Source: DASVRA01 sp036388855 (lineage in GTDB: Bacteria > Pseudomonadota > Alphaproteobacteria > Caulobacterales > Caulobacteraceae). Taken from it: DNA of 44,224 bases. The position numbers were made by a program, and so were the translations under genes. The stretch spans positions 1 to 44,224 of the forward strand of contig DASVRA010000029.1 in NCBI GenBank assembly GCA_036388855.1. The letters run 5' to 3'. Within the stretch, counting starts at the first letter, position 1, and the number at the start of each line of letters is the position of its first letter. Under the pieces are notes generated by a model, which saw nothing but the letters and a program-made list of their open reading frames with translations, made no database searches and was not told where the DNA came from. This document shows positions 23,639 through 31,812 of the stretch, in pieces.

Positions 23639-24553
23639 ATGGCGGATTTCTCGCTCGGCAAGGCGCTCGGCGCCGGTTTCACGGTCATTCGGCGCAAACC
23701 GGCGGCTCCGCTCATTTGGGGCCTGCTCTACGCGCCGCTGATGTTGGGTCCGATCCTGATCACCATGATCGTTCCACAGCCGGACACGAGCGCGACCGCC
23801 ACGCCGCAGGAAGCGCTCGGGCGGATTTGGGTGTCGTTGCTGCCCCTGTTGATGCTTCAACCCTTTCTCCTGGTGGGCTCGATCGTCGTGCAGGCCATGT
23901 TGCAATGCGCGATCTTCCGGTCGGTGCTGGAGCCCCAGAACAGCCGCAGGTTCTACCTCGCGCTGGGCCCCCAGGAACTGTGGGTCGGGCTGGCCCAGTT
24001 TTGTCTCGGCTTCGTACTCATGGTTCCGATGTTCGGAGCGTTGGCCGTGGTCTTGCCTGCCGGCGTCGGCGTTTACTTCGCCGCCGGCGGCGGCCACCAA
24101 GCCATCGCTCCCGTCGCCGTCTACGCAGTGATCGCGGGGCTCGCCGTGCTGGCGCTGACGCTCTGGGTGTTCGTCCGCTTCTCGATGGCCGCGCCGATGG
24201 CCTTCGCGGACCGCAATTTCCGGCTGCTGGAGTCCTGGCCCCTGACGCGCGGCCATGCTGGGCGGCTGATGCTGCTCGGCCTGCTGGTCATGGCCATGGT
24301 GATAGGGGCCTATGCCGTGCTGGCCCTGGTGGTGGGCGCCAGCACCTTGATGGCGGTATTCACGGCCACGGCGCTCGCCGCCTTCAACGGAGGCGCCGAC
24401 GGTCGGACCGTGGGCGCCGGCGTGATTTTCTTTTTCGGTGTGTTCGCTGTGCTGTCCGGCTACTTGTGGGCGATCACCGTAGCGCCTTGGGCTGACGCTT
24501 TTCGGCAACTGCGGGCGGGCCAAATCGGAACAGCGGCGCCAGCCGGCGCCTGA
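23639..24553 (+). CDS. Polytopic membrane protein, paralogue 1 of 3
   Basis: A 304-residue protein with about six hydrophobic segments. It shares with the next two genes an opening of the kind 'RRKPAAPLIWGLLY', a first periplasmic loop, a repeated pair of long helices, and the cytoplasmic box RLLESWPLTRGHAGRL (consensus: hydrophobic, x, S/T, W, x, x, T, R, G). I do not recognise a named family; it resembles the many alphaproteobacterial proteins described only as membrane proteins with a GDPD-type membrane domain. Two starts are possible (GTG 23636 or ATG 23639). Divergent from trmFO. Confidence 0.75.
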   Translation: MADFSLGKALGAGFTVIRRKPAAPLIWGLLYAPLMLGPILITMIVPQPDTSATATPQEALGRIWVSLLPLLMLQPFLLVGSIVVQAMLQCAIFRSVLEPQNSRRFYLALGPQELWVGLAQFCLGFVLMVPMFGALAVVLPAGVGVYFAAGGGHQAIAPVAVYAVIAGLAVLALTLWVFVRFSMAAPMAFADRNFRLLESWPLTRGHAGRLMLLGLLVMAMVIGAYAVLALVVGASTLMAVFTATALAAFNGGADGRTVGAGVIFFFGVFAVLSGYLWAITVAPWADAFRQLRAGQIGTAAPAGA

Positions 24554-24622
24554 TCCCCTTCCCCGCCGTCCCCGCCGCGCTACATAACGCTCGATCCGGC
24601 AACGCCGGGCGGGCAGGGGATC

Positions 24623-25459
24623 ATGCGGGAAGCCAAGGTGACGGTCGGCGGCGCGGTCGGCCATGCGCTGTCGCTGTTCGCCGCCCATTGGCGCGCGCTG
24701 TGGGGCGTCCTGGCGCTGAACGCGCTGGCCGCGACGGTGACGGCGGCGGGGCGCCTGACTCTAAATCCGCTCCTGCTGGGCGTCGGCGTTGTCATGACAG
24801 GGCTGTTCGGGCTGATGCTCTACGGCGCGCTCTACCGCCTCGCCTTCGCCGACCGGCACGGCGAAGATCCGGAGTTCCGCCCCGCCCAACTCGGCGTGCA
24901 GTGGCGGCGGACCGAGTGGCGGCTGTTGCTCGCGCTTCTGCTGCAAGGCGTGGCGCTGGGTTTCATCGCGCTGCTGCTGCTGCTGGCCGCGGCCGCGGTG
25001 CTGTTCGGCCTGTTCACCGCCCAGGGGATCGATCCGGCCGCGACCTTCAAGGCTCCCATCGATCCGTCCAAGCTGGACCCGCGCGCGCTGCTGCCGCTGG
25101 CGCTGGCGCAGCTGGCGGTGCTCGCGCCGCTGGTCTACGTCGGCCTGCGGCTGAGCCTGGTGATGCCGGCCACCGCCGACCGCAAGGCGGTCCAGGTGTT
25201 CCGGACCTGGAAGTGGACGCGCGGCCAGGTGCTGCGCATCCTCATGGCCGAGATGCTCATGGTCCTGCCGTTCCTGCTGCTCAACAGCCTAGCCGGGCGC
25301 ACCCTGGCCGAGGCGGCGGGGCTCTCGGCCGGCGAGGCCATGGCCACGGCGGTGGCGCTCGGCATCCCCAGCGGCGCGGTGCTGGCGCCGCTGTCGGCGG
25401 GGCTGGCGGCCTATTTCTACCGCAACCTCGCCCCGCCGCCCGAGCGTTCCCCCTCCTAG
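24623..25459 (+). CDS. Polytopic membrane protein, paralogue 2 of 3
   Basis: A 278-residue relative of its neighbours: an amphipathic start (VGHALSLFAAHWRALWGVL), about six membrane segments, and the conserved box VFRTWKWTRGQVLRI near residue 195. Compared with the other two it has a longer soluble loop around residues 130-155 with DPAATFKAPIDPSK. ATG is preceded by AGGGG. It is separated by one base from paralogue 3, so translation is coupled. Function unknown; placement before a CPBP protease homologue suggests membrane-protein maturation or protection from toxins, which is only a guess. Confidence 0.75.
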   Translation: MREAKVTVGGAVGHALSLFAAHWRALWGVLALNALAATVTAAGRLTLNPLLLGVGVVMTGLFGLMLYGALYRLAFADRHGEDPEFRPAQLGVQWRRTEWRLLLALLLQGVALGFIALLLLLAAAAVLFGLFTAQGIDPAATFKAPIDPSKLDPRALLPLALAQLAVLAPLVYVGLRLSLVMPATADRKAVQVFRTWKWTRGQVLRILMAEMLMVLPFLLLNSLAGRTLAEAAGLSAGEAMATAVALGIPSGAVLAPLSAGLAAYFYRNLAPPPERSPS

Positions 25460-25460
25460 C

Positions 25461-26387
25461 ATGTCGCACTTTCCCGTAACCGAGGCGGCGCTTTCCGGCT
25501 TCACCCTGCTGCGGCGGCGACCGCGCGAGGTGCTGATCTGGGCCGGCGTGCGCCTGGTGATGAACTTCGCCATGGGCGCGCTGGTGCTGGTGCTGGGCGC
25601 CCAGCGGCTGAGCCAGCTGCAGGCGATCAGCGACACCGAGGCCGACGTCTCCCTGACCCAGATCGGCCAGGCCCTGCTCAGCGCCTGGCCGCTGATCGCG
25701 GTGCTGGTCCCGCTCAGCCTGGTGGTGCAGACGGTGCTCTACGCCGCCATCTACCGCGCCTGGCTGCGACCCGAGCAGGACGCCGGCGCCTACCTGCGGC
25801 TTGGCCGCGACGAATTTCGCCTGATCGGGGTGACGCTGCTGTGGATGCTGCTGTTCGCTGGCGTGCTGTTCGCCGTCACCTTCATCGCCGGCGTGATCGC
25901 GGCGCTCGCCGATGAGGCGCTGCGGCCGTTCGCGGCGGTGACCGGGCTGGTGCTGTTCCTGGGCGTGCTGTTCGTGCTCCTGTGGGCCATGGTGCGGCTG
26001 TCGCTGGCCTGGACCGCCACCTTCGCCCACCGGCGGATCGAGGTGCTGCGCTCCTGGCGGCTAACGCGCGGGCGGTTCTGGCCCCTCTCCGGCGCCTACT
26101 TCGTCGCCTTCGCCGTAGCGCTGGTGGCGGCGCTGGCGGTGCTCGCCGCCTTCGCCATCCTGGCGGTGACGGTGGCGGTCGCGTCGGGCGCGGGGATGGC
26201 GGCGGCGGGGCAGGCGTTCAACCCCAACGCCACCAGCCTGGCGGCCTATTTCACCGTGGCCATGCTGGGCTACCTGGCGATGGAGGCGCTGATCTCCACC
26301 CTGACCACGGTCCTGCTGCTCACCCCCACCGCCGAAGCCCTGCGCGTGCTCGACGCCGAGGCCAAGCCCGCCGCCTCGTCCGCATGA
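25461..26387 (+). CDS. Polytopic membrane protein, paralogue 3 of 3
   Basis: A 308-residue protein with about six membrane segments and the box VLRSWRLTRGRFWPL near residue 195. The opening FTLLRRRPREVLIWAG closely matches paralogue 1 (FTVIRRKPAAPLIWG), so these two are the closest pair. Starts one base after the stop of paralogue 2; its own stop overlaps the CPBP gene (ATGA). The four genes 23639-27319 look like one transcription unit. No catalytic residues are evident. Confidence 0.78.
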   Translation: MSHFPVTEAALSGFTLLRRRPREVLIWAGVRLVMNFAMGALVLVLGAQRLSQLQAISDTEADVSLTQIGQALLSAWPLIAVLVPLSLVVQTVLYAAIYRAWLRPEQDAGAYLRLGRDEFRLIGVTLLWMLLFAGVLFAVTFIAGVIAALADEALRPFAAVTGLVLFLGVLFVLLWAMVRLSLAWTATFAHRRIEVLRSWRLTRGRFWPLSGAYFVAFAVALVAALAVLAAFAILAVTVAVASGAGMAAAGQAFNPNATSLAAYFTVAMLGYLAMEALISTLTTVLLLTPTAEALRVLDAEAKPAASSA

Positions 26388-27319
26388 GGGCCTCGACCTT
26401 CGCCCCCTTGCCCGCCGGCGCGCGTGTGCCGCCGCTGTGGGCCCAGCCGCTGGTCGCGGTCGGCCTGTTCCTGGTCCCGCTGGTCCCCACGCTGCTGCTC
26501 TCCGGCCTGGTGTTGAGCCTGCTCGACGCCCAGGGCCGTCCCGCCCAGGCCCTGTTCGGCGACTGGCGCGCGGCGCTGGCGATCATGGTCACCTACGCCG
26601 CCCTGCTGGTCGCGGGGGTGCTGCTGTGGACCCGGCTGGCCGAGCGGCGGCCGCTCGCCACCCTTGGCCTGTGCGGACGTGTCGGCGGCCGCGAGGCGGC
26701 GTGGCTGGCTGCGGGGCTCGTCTGGTCGGCGGCGGTGACCCTGCTGTTCGGCCTGATCCCCGGTGGCGAGACCGGCCCAGACCTGTCGCACCTCTCCCCA
26801 GCCGCGCTGGCCTGGCTGCCGCTGTTCGCCGCCATGCTGCTGCTCCTGGCCTTCATGGAGGAACTCGTCTGCCGCGGCTGGATGCTCTCGTCCATCGCCG
26901 CCCGCGCCGGCGCCGTAGCGGGTATGGTCCTGTCGGGGCTGGTGTTCGCCGCCCTCCACGTCTTGCCCTGGGAGCTCACCGAACCCGCCAAGCTGCTCAG
27001 CTTCGGCGGTTACGCGGCCATGGGCGCGGGGCTGTGCGCGCTGGCGCTGCATGCGGGCCAGCTGTGGACGCCGACCGCCTTCCACCTCGGCTACAACGCC
27101 GTGTTCGCCGCCCTCTTCCTGGCCCAGCCCAACGCCTCGCCCGAGCAGCTCTGGCGCATGCTCGAGTCCGAGCCGCGCGGCCTCACCGAACTCCCCGAGG
27201 CCGCCGCCTGGCTCGCCGCCAACGCGGCTCTGGCCGGCGTCTTCGTCACCCTATGGCACAGAAAAGCCGCCCGCGGCCAATCCAACCGCGGGCGGCCCTC
27301 GGGAGAGACCGTCTCCTGA
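26384..27319 (+). CDS. CPBP family intramembrane metalloprotease
   Basis: A 311-residue membrane protein of the CPBP (CAAX protease/bacteriocin-processing, Abi) family, with about eight hydrophobic segments. The paired acidic motif is EELVCRGWM (EExxxR) near residue 165, followed by the FAALHV histidine and the HLGYNAVFA histidine/asparagine motif. All the catalytic-type residues are present. ATG 26384 overlaps the TGA of the preceding gene. Its last codons form the 5' arm and loop of a strong intrinsic terminator that serves the convergent gene, so the basic C-terminus (RKAARGQSNRGRPSG) is partly a by-product of that hairpin. Confidence 0.88.
   Translation: MRASTFAPLPAGARVPPLWAQPLVAVGLFLVPLVPTLLLSGLVLSLLDAQGRPAQALFGDWRAALAIMVTYAALLVAGVLLWTRLAERRPLATLGLCGRVGGREAAWLAAGLVWSAAVTLLFGLIPGGETGPDLSHLSPAALAWLPLFAAMLLLLAFMEELVCRGWMLSSIAARAGAVAGMVLSGLVFAALHVLPWELTEPAKLLSFGGYAAMGAGLCALALHAGQLWTPTAFHLGYNAVFAALFLAQPNASPEQLWRMLESEPRGLTELPEAAAWLAANAALAGVFVTLWHRKAARGQSNRGRPSGETVS
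27262..27296 (-). terminator. Intrinsic terminator for the glycine-zipper gene
   Basis: A perfect 11-bp GC stem (GCCGCCCGCGG at 27266-27276, CCGCGGGCGGC at 27286-27296) closes a 9-nt loop. On the minus strand the hairpin is followed directly by TTTTC. It lies about 35 nt beyond the stop codon of the minus-strand gene at 27330 and wholly inside the end of the plus-strand CPBP gene. Confidence 0.75.
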
Positions 27320-27329
27320 GTTCTGAGGA

Positions 27330-28046
27330 CTACCAGCGCCGCCAGTGGCGGTACGGGCGGTAGGGCCGGTAGACGAAGCGCGGCCGCACGACCACGCCGG
27401 GGCCATACCAGCCGTAGCCGACCACCGGCGCACCGACGACCACCGGGCCGCCGTAGTAGCCGGGGCCGTAGCCGCCGTATCCGTAAGCCGGGCCGTAGCC
27501 GTAGCCAGGACCGTAGCCGTAACCGCACCGCGCCGCCCCGTTGGACGAGCCGATCGCCGCGCCGGTCGCCGCGCCCAGCGCGCCGCCGACCCAGGCGCCT
27601 TCGGTGCGGTCGCGCCGCGGCGCGACACCATGGCCGACGACGGCGCCCAGCGCCCCGCCCACCAGGGCCCCGGCCAAGGTGCTCCCGCGCGCCGAGCGGC
27701 GGCAGTTCTCGTATTCCCAGCGGGCCCGCTCGGCATGGTACGCCTGAAGCCTCTGCCGGTACTCGCGATCTTCCGGCCGCAGCGGGGCGGACGCCATTTG
27801 CCCTTGACCGGCGTAGCCGCCGTGAGCGCCCATCGGCGGCGCCTGGCCGTAGTCGGCCGGTCCGCCGCGGCCGTCGGCGTAGCCGCCGTCCATGTCGGCC
27901 GGCGGGGCTTCCCAATCGGCGTCGCCTGGAGGGCCGCTGGCGGGCGGCGGCGGCACCGGGACCTGGGTCTGGGCCGCGGCCAGGGCCGGGGCAGCGGCCA
28001 CGGCCAGGGCGGCCAGCGCCGGCGCCAGAAGCATTGTCTTGGACAT
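27330..28046 (-). CDS. Glycine-zipper envelope protein (2TM-type)
   Basis: A 238-residue exported protein. A Sec signal peptide (MSKTMLLAPALAALAVAAAP ... ALAAAQ) is followed by a Pro/Gly/Tyr-rich stretch, a helical segment (YRQRLQAYHAERARWEYEN), the glycine zipper (LAGALVGGALGAVVGHG and WVGGALGAATGAAIGSS), and a Gly/Tyr-rich tail with GYGYGPGYGYG repeats. Glycine-zipper 2TM proteins are thought to sit in the outer membrane or periplasm. ATG 28046 is chosen for the GAGGAGACG before it and for the signal peptide; 44 further codons upstream are open. A strong terminator follows. The role is unknown. Confidence 0.8.
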   Translation of the reverse strand: MSKTMLLAPALAALAVAAAPALAAAQTQVPVPPPPASGPPGDADWEAPPADMDGGYADGRGGPADYGQAPPMGAHGGYAGQGQMASAPLRPEDREYRQRLQAYHAERARWEYENCRRSARGSTLAGALVGGALGAVVGHGVAPRRDRTEGAWVGGALGAATGAAIGSSNGAARCGYGYGPGYGYGPAYGYGGYGPGYYGGPVVVGAPVVGYGWYGPGVVVRPRFVYRPYRPYRHWRRW

Positions 28047-28180
28047 TGACGTCTCCTCGAGAGCGAAGGCTCGCATGACGAACGCGCCGACCTCCGGTAT
28101 CGGTCCGGCCGCCGCATCGGATTTCGGGCGCCACCTATGGCCGCTGGTTCCTGAACGGCAGTTGACGAGGCCGTTCACCC

Positions 28181-29467
28181 TTGCCCTCCAGACGCAAGCC
28201 GCCCCGGCCGCAGGCCGCCCCGCCCCCTCCAGGCCCGCCCGTGGAGCTGGCCATCGAGTCCGTCGGCGGGAGGGGCGACGGAGTGGCGGCGGGGCCGGTC
28301 TATGTCCCCTTCACCCTGCCGGGCGAGCGGGTGCGGGCGCGGCTCGCCGGCGAGCGGGGCGAACTGCTGGAGGTGCTGGCCGCCAGCCCCGAGCGCATAA
28401 CTCCGGTGTCACCCCACTACGGCGAATGCGGCGGGTGCGCGCTGCAGCACTGGGCCCACGCCCCCTACCTCGCCTGGAAGCGGGAGCAGGTGCGCCTGGC
28501 TCTCGCCCGCGAGCGTATCGAGACCGAGATCCTCCCCTCCGTCGCCGCGCCGCCAGGCTCGCGGCGACGGCTGGCGCTGCACGCGAGGCGGGGAACGGCT
28601 GAGGCCGCCCGGATCGGCTTCAAGGCCCGCGGCGGGTGGCGCCTGGTCGAGGTGGAGGTCTGCCCCATCGCCGACCCGCGCCTCCAGGCCGCCTTCCCCG
28701 GGCTCAGGCGCCTGGCCGCGCCCCTGTTCGAGCACCCCAAGTCCGCACCGACCCTGCACGTGACCTGGACCGACACCGGCCTCGACGTCGATATTACCGG
28801 CGTCGAGCGCCGCTCCGGCGGCCTCTCCGCCGACTCCCGCCTGCGCGTGGCCGAGGCCGCCCAGGCGCTGGACGCCGCCCGGGTGACCCTCGCCGGCGAG
28901 CTCCTGTTCGGCCAGCGTCCGCCGCTGGTCCGCTTCGGCAAGGCCGTCGTCGCCCTCCCGCCCGGCGGCTTCCTTCAGGCCGCGCCGCAGGCGGAAGCCG
29001 CGATGGCCGCCTTCATCGCCGAGGCGCTGGGGGGAGCCGTCCGTGTCGCGGACCTGTTCTGCGGCGCCGGAACCTTCACCTTCCCCATGGCCGAAGCCAC
29101 GCCCGTGCACGCCGCCGACGGCGCCCCCGACGCTGTCGGCGCCCTAGCCGCCGCCGCCGTCACGCCAGGCTTGAAGCCGATCACCACCGAGGTGCGCGAC
29201 CTCTTCCGCGAACCCCTGAGCCCCGCCGAACTCCGCCCCTTCGACGCCGCGGTGTTCGACCCGCCCCGCGCCGGCGCGGCCGAGCAGGCCCACGCCTTCG
29301 CCGCCTCCGGCCTGACCCGCGTCGTCGGCGTCTCCTGCAACCCCTCCACCTTCGCCCGCGACGCGCGCGCCTTGGTCGACGGCGGGTTTCGATTGGAGCG
29401 CGTTCTGCCCGTCGACCAGTTCCTGTGGTCGCCGCACGTGGAGCTGGTCGGCCTGTTCGCCCGCTGA
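28181..29467 (+). CDS. TrmA/RumA-family RNA m5U methyltransferase
   Basis: A 428-residue SAM-dependent methyltransferase acting on uridine in RNA. N-terminal TRAM-like domain (VELAIESVGGRGDGV), cluster region (GECGGCALQHW), SAM loop (VADLFCGAGTFTF), DPPRAG, and the catalytic cysteine in SCNPSTFARD. In E. coli RumA four cysteines hold a [4Fe-4S] cluster; here the first is serine (VSPHYGECGGC against CPHFGVCGGC), while the other two of the motif and the late VEVCPI cysteine remain, so a complete cluster is doubtful. The start is TTG 28181 with GAGG upstream; a GTG at 28241 is an alternative. The target is probably 23S rRNA, since TrmFO handles tRNA. Confidence 0.88.
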   Translation: MPSRRKPPRPQAAPPPPGPPVELAIESVGGRGDGVAAGPVYVPFTLPGERVRARLAGERGELLEVLAASPERITPVSPHYGECGGCALQHWAHAPYLAWKREQVRLALARERIETEILPSVAAPPGSRRRLALHARRGTAEAARIGFKARGGWRLVEVEVCPIADPRLQAAFPGLRRLAAPLFEHPKSAPTLHVTWTDTGLDVDITGVERRSGGLSADSRLRVAEAAQALDAARVTLAGELLFGQRPPLVRFGKAVVALPPGGFLQAAPQAEAAMAAFIAEALGGAVRVADLFCGAGTFTFPMAEATPVHAADGAPDAVGALAAAAVTPGLKPITTEVRDLFREPLSPAELRPFDAAVFDPPRAGAAEQAHAFAASGLTRVVGVSCNPSTFARDARALVDGGFRLERVLPVDQFLWSPHVELVGLFAR

Positions 29468-29479
29468 GGTGAGCGGCGT

Positions 29480-29494
29480 CGGCTTAGGAAGCCG
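29480..29494. terminator. Weak hairpin between convergent stops
   Basis: CGGCTT (29480-29485) pairs with AAGCCG (29489-29494) around three bases, in the 33 nt between the methyltransferase and rpsP stops. There is no T run on either side, so it is at best a partial bidirectional terminator. Confidence 0.25.
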
Positions 29495-29500
29495 GGGCTG

Positions 29501-30067
29501 TCAGCCCTGACCGGCTTCCTCGCCTGAAGCTTCCTCTGACGCGGGAGCTTCGAGCGCGGGAGCTTCTTCTCCCGCCGCTTCCGCCGGCGCGGCGTCTTGA
29601 GCCACCGTGCCTTCGGCCGCGGCGTCATCCGCCGAAGAGGCTTCCTCAGCCGGAGCAGCGGCCGCTTCGGCGGCAGCGGCGGCTTCGGCTTCGGCGGCTT
29701 CGGCGGCGGCGGCGCGAGCCGCTTCGTCGCGGTCCGAGCGTTCCTTGGCGCGTTCCTCGGCCTTCTTGCCGGGCTTGCCCTTGTTCGGGTTGGAGCCAGC
29801 CTGCCACTTGACCATGCCGCCCAGGCTCTCGTCCTGCGACAGGAAACGGGCGACGCGGTCGGTGGGCTGGGCGCCCTTGCGCAGCCATTCGGAGATGCGC
29901 TCGCTCTTCAGGGTAATGCGGTTGGGATCGTCCTTCTTGAGCAGCGGGTTGTAGGAGCCCACGCGCTCGAGGAAGCGGCCGTCGCGGGGGGAGTGCGAGT
30001 CGGCGACAACGATCTGGTAGTAGGGGCGCTTCTTGGCGCCGCCGCGGGCGAGGCGGATTTTCAGCAT
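29501..30067 (-). CDS. rpsP: 30S ribosomal protein S16 with a long Ala/Glu-rich C-terminal extension
   Basis: The first 85 residues are S16 itself (MLKIRLARGGAKKRPYYQIV, then SYNPLL, GAQPTDRV). After a basic linker with Lys/Gly (PNKGKPGKKAEERAKERS) come about 90 residues of low-complexity AEAA/EEA composition. Most bacterial S16 proteins stop near 80-90, so this one is twice as long; extensions of this type are seen in alphaproteobacteria. ATG 30067 is preceded by AAAGGA. It follows ffh by 25 nt on the same strand. Downstream there is a convergent methyltransferase gene, not the usual rimM-trmD. Confidence 0.95.
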   Translation of the reverse strand: MLKIRLARGGAKKRPYYQIVVADSHSPRDGRFLERVGSYNPLLKKDDPNRITLKSERISEWLRKGAQPTDRVARFLSQDESLGGMVKWQAGSNPNKGKPGKKAEERAKERSDRDEAARAAAAEAAEAEAAAAAEAAAAPAEEASSADDAAAEGTVAQDAAPAEAAGEEAPALEAPASEEASGEEAGQG

Positions 30068-30092
30068 TGGAGGAGTCCTTTCGCGGTTCGTT

Positions 30093-31610
30093 CTAGGGTT
30101 TGATCTTGAAGGGGAAGCCGCCGCCGAGGCCGGGCAGGCCGCCGCTGGTAGGCGCGCCGCCGCTGAGGCCGGGGAGGCCCCCGCCGGATTTCATCAGTTC
30201 CTGCGCCTTCTGCATGTCGGCGGGAGAGACCTTGGGCATGCCGCCGCCGCCCATGCCGGGCATGCCGCCGCCCAGCATGCCGGCCATCTTGGCGAAGCCC
30301 TTGCCACCGTCGCGGCTCATCATCTTGAAGGCGTCCTGCATCTGGCGGTGCTGCTTGAGCAGGCGGTTGACCTCGGCCACCTCCACGCCGGAACCGGCGG
30401 CGATGCGGCGCTTGCGCGAGGCGGCCAGGATGTCGGGCTTCTTGCGCTCCTTGGCGGTCATCGAGCGGATGATGGCGATCTGGCGGTCGATGGCCTTGTC
30501 GGAGATGTTGGCCTCGGCGATCTGCTTCTTGATCTTCTGCACGCCGGGCAGCAGGCCGAGGATGCCCTGCATGCCGCCCATCTTCTGCATCTGCCCGAGC
30601 TGGTCGGCCATGTCCTCCAGATCGAACTGGCCCTTGGACAGCTTGCGCGCCATCCGCTCGGCCTTGGCGGCGTCGTAGTCGGCCGCCGCTTTTTCCACGA
30701 GCGAGACGATGTCGCCCTGGCCGAGGATGCGGCCGGCGACGCGGCGGGCGTCGAACACGTCGAGCGCGTCGATCTTCTCGCCGGCGCCCAAGAACTTGAT
30801 CGGCAGGCCGGTGACCTGGCGCATCGACAGCGCCGCGCCGCCGCGGCTGTCGCCGTCCATGCGGGTCAGGATCAGGCCGGTGAGCGGCAGGCGCTCATGG
30901 AAGGCCTTGGCGGTGCGGACCGCGTCCTGACCGGTCAGGGCATCGGCGACCAGCAGGGTTTCGGCGGGGGTGGAGATGCGGGCGATGTCGGCGGCTTCCG
31001 CCATCATCGCCTCGTCGAGCGTGGTGCGGCCGGCAGTGTCGAGGATCAGGACATCGAAGCCGCCGAGGCGCGCGGCGGACAGGGCCCGACGGGCGATGTC
31101 GGGGGCGGACTGGCCCTGGACAATCGGCAGGGTGTCGACGTCGGCCTGCTGACCGAGGATGGCCAGCTGCTCCATGGCGGCGGGGCGACGGGTGTCGAGC
31201 GAGGCCATCATCACCCGCTTGCGCTGCTGCTTCGAGAGGCGCAGCGCCAGCTTGGCGGCGGTGGTGGTCTTGCCCGAGCCCTGCAGGCCGCTCATCAGGA
31301 TCACGGCGGGGGGCGTGACGTTGAGGTCGAGGTCCTCGGGCTCCTCGCCGCCCAAGAGTTCAATCAGGCCGTCGTAGACGATCTTGATCACCTGCTCGGA
31401 CGGCTTGACCGCGCGCAGCACCTCTTCGCCCGCCGCGCTCTTGCGGGCGTGGGCGATGAACTCCTTGACCACCGGCAGGGCGACGTCGGCCTCGAGCAGG
31501 GCCACGCGCACCTCGCGCAGCGCCTCGTCCACGTCGTGGGCGGTCAGCGCGCCGCGGCCCGAGAGCCGGTCGAAGACCCCGTTCAGGCGATCGCCGAGAA
31601 CGTCGAACAT
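30093..31610 (-). CDS. ffh: Signal recognition particle protein Ffh
   Basis: A 505-residue SRP54 GTPase that binds signal peptides of membrane proteins as they leave the ribosome and docks with FtsY. N domain (residues 1-90), G domain with GLQGSGKTTTAAKLA, DTRRPAAMEQL, DTAGRTTLDE and TRMDGDSRGG, then the Met-rich M domain (QLGQMQKMGGMQGI, SRKRRIAAGSG for SRP RNA, and a Met/Gly-rich tail). ATG 31610 follows AAGGAG. The gene is first of the ffh-rpsP unit. I searched the nearby non-coding sequence for a 4.5S RNA and saw none. Confidence 0.97.
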   Translation of the reverse strand: MFDVLGDRLNGVFDRLSGRGALTAHDVDEALREVRVALLEADVALPVVKEFIAHARKSAAGEEVLRAVKPSEQVIKIVYDGLIELLGGEEPEDLDLNVTPPAVILMSGLQGSGKTTTAAKLALRLSKQQRKRVMMASLDTRRPAAMEQLAILGQQADVDTLPIVQGQSAPDIARRALSAARLGGFDVLILDTAGRTTLDEAMMAEAADIARISTPAETLLVADALTGQDAVRTAKAFHERLPLTGLILTRMDGDSRGGAALSMRQVTGLPIKFLGAGEKIDALDVFDARRVAGRILGQGDIVSLVEKAAADYDAAKAERMARKLSKGQFDLEDMADQLGQMQKMGGMQGILGLLPGVQKIKKQIAEANISDKAIDRQIAIIRSMTAKERKKPDILAASRKRRIAAGSGVEVAEVNRLLKQHRQMQDAFKMMSRDGGKGFAKMAGMLGGGMPGMGGGGMPKVSPADMQKAQELMKSGGGLPGLSGGAPTSGGLPGLGGGFPFKIKP

Positions 31611-31812
31611 CAAGCACTCCTTGCGCGCAACGCGGCCAGCCCCCGTGCGCGATCACGCGGACGGGGGTCCTCGCCGCCCTCGTCCGATATGGGGATCGGG
31701 GTCGTGGCGGTGGAGGGCGCTGGAAGCTTGCGCCGGAAGCGGGGGCTTATGCCCCAAGAGGGGCGCAGAGGCAACCGACGCGCCGGGAACGCGGACGCGT
31801 GCCGGAACCTAT

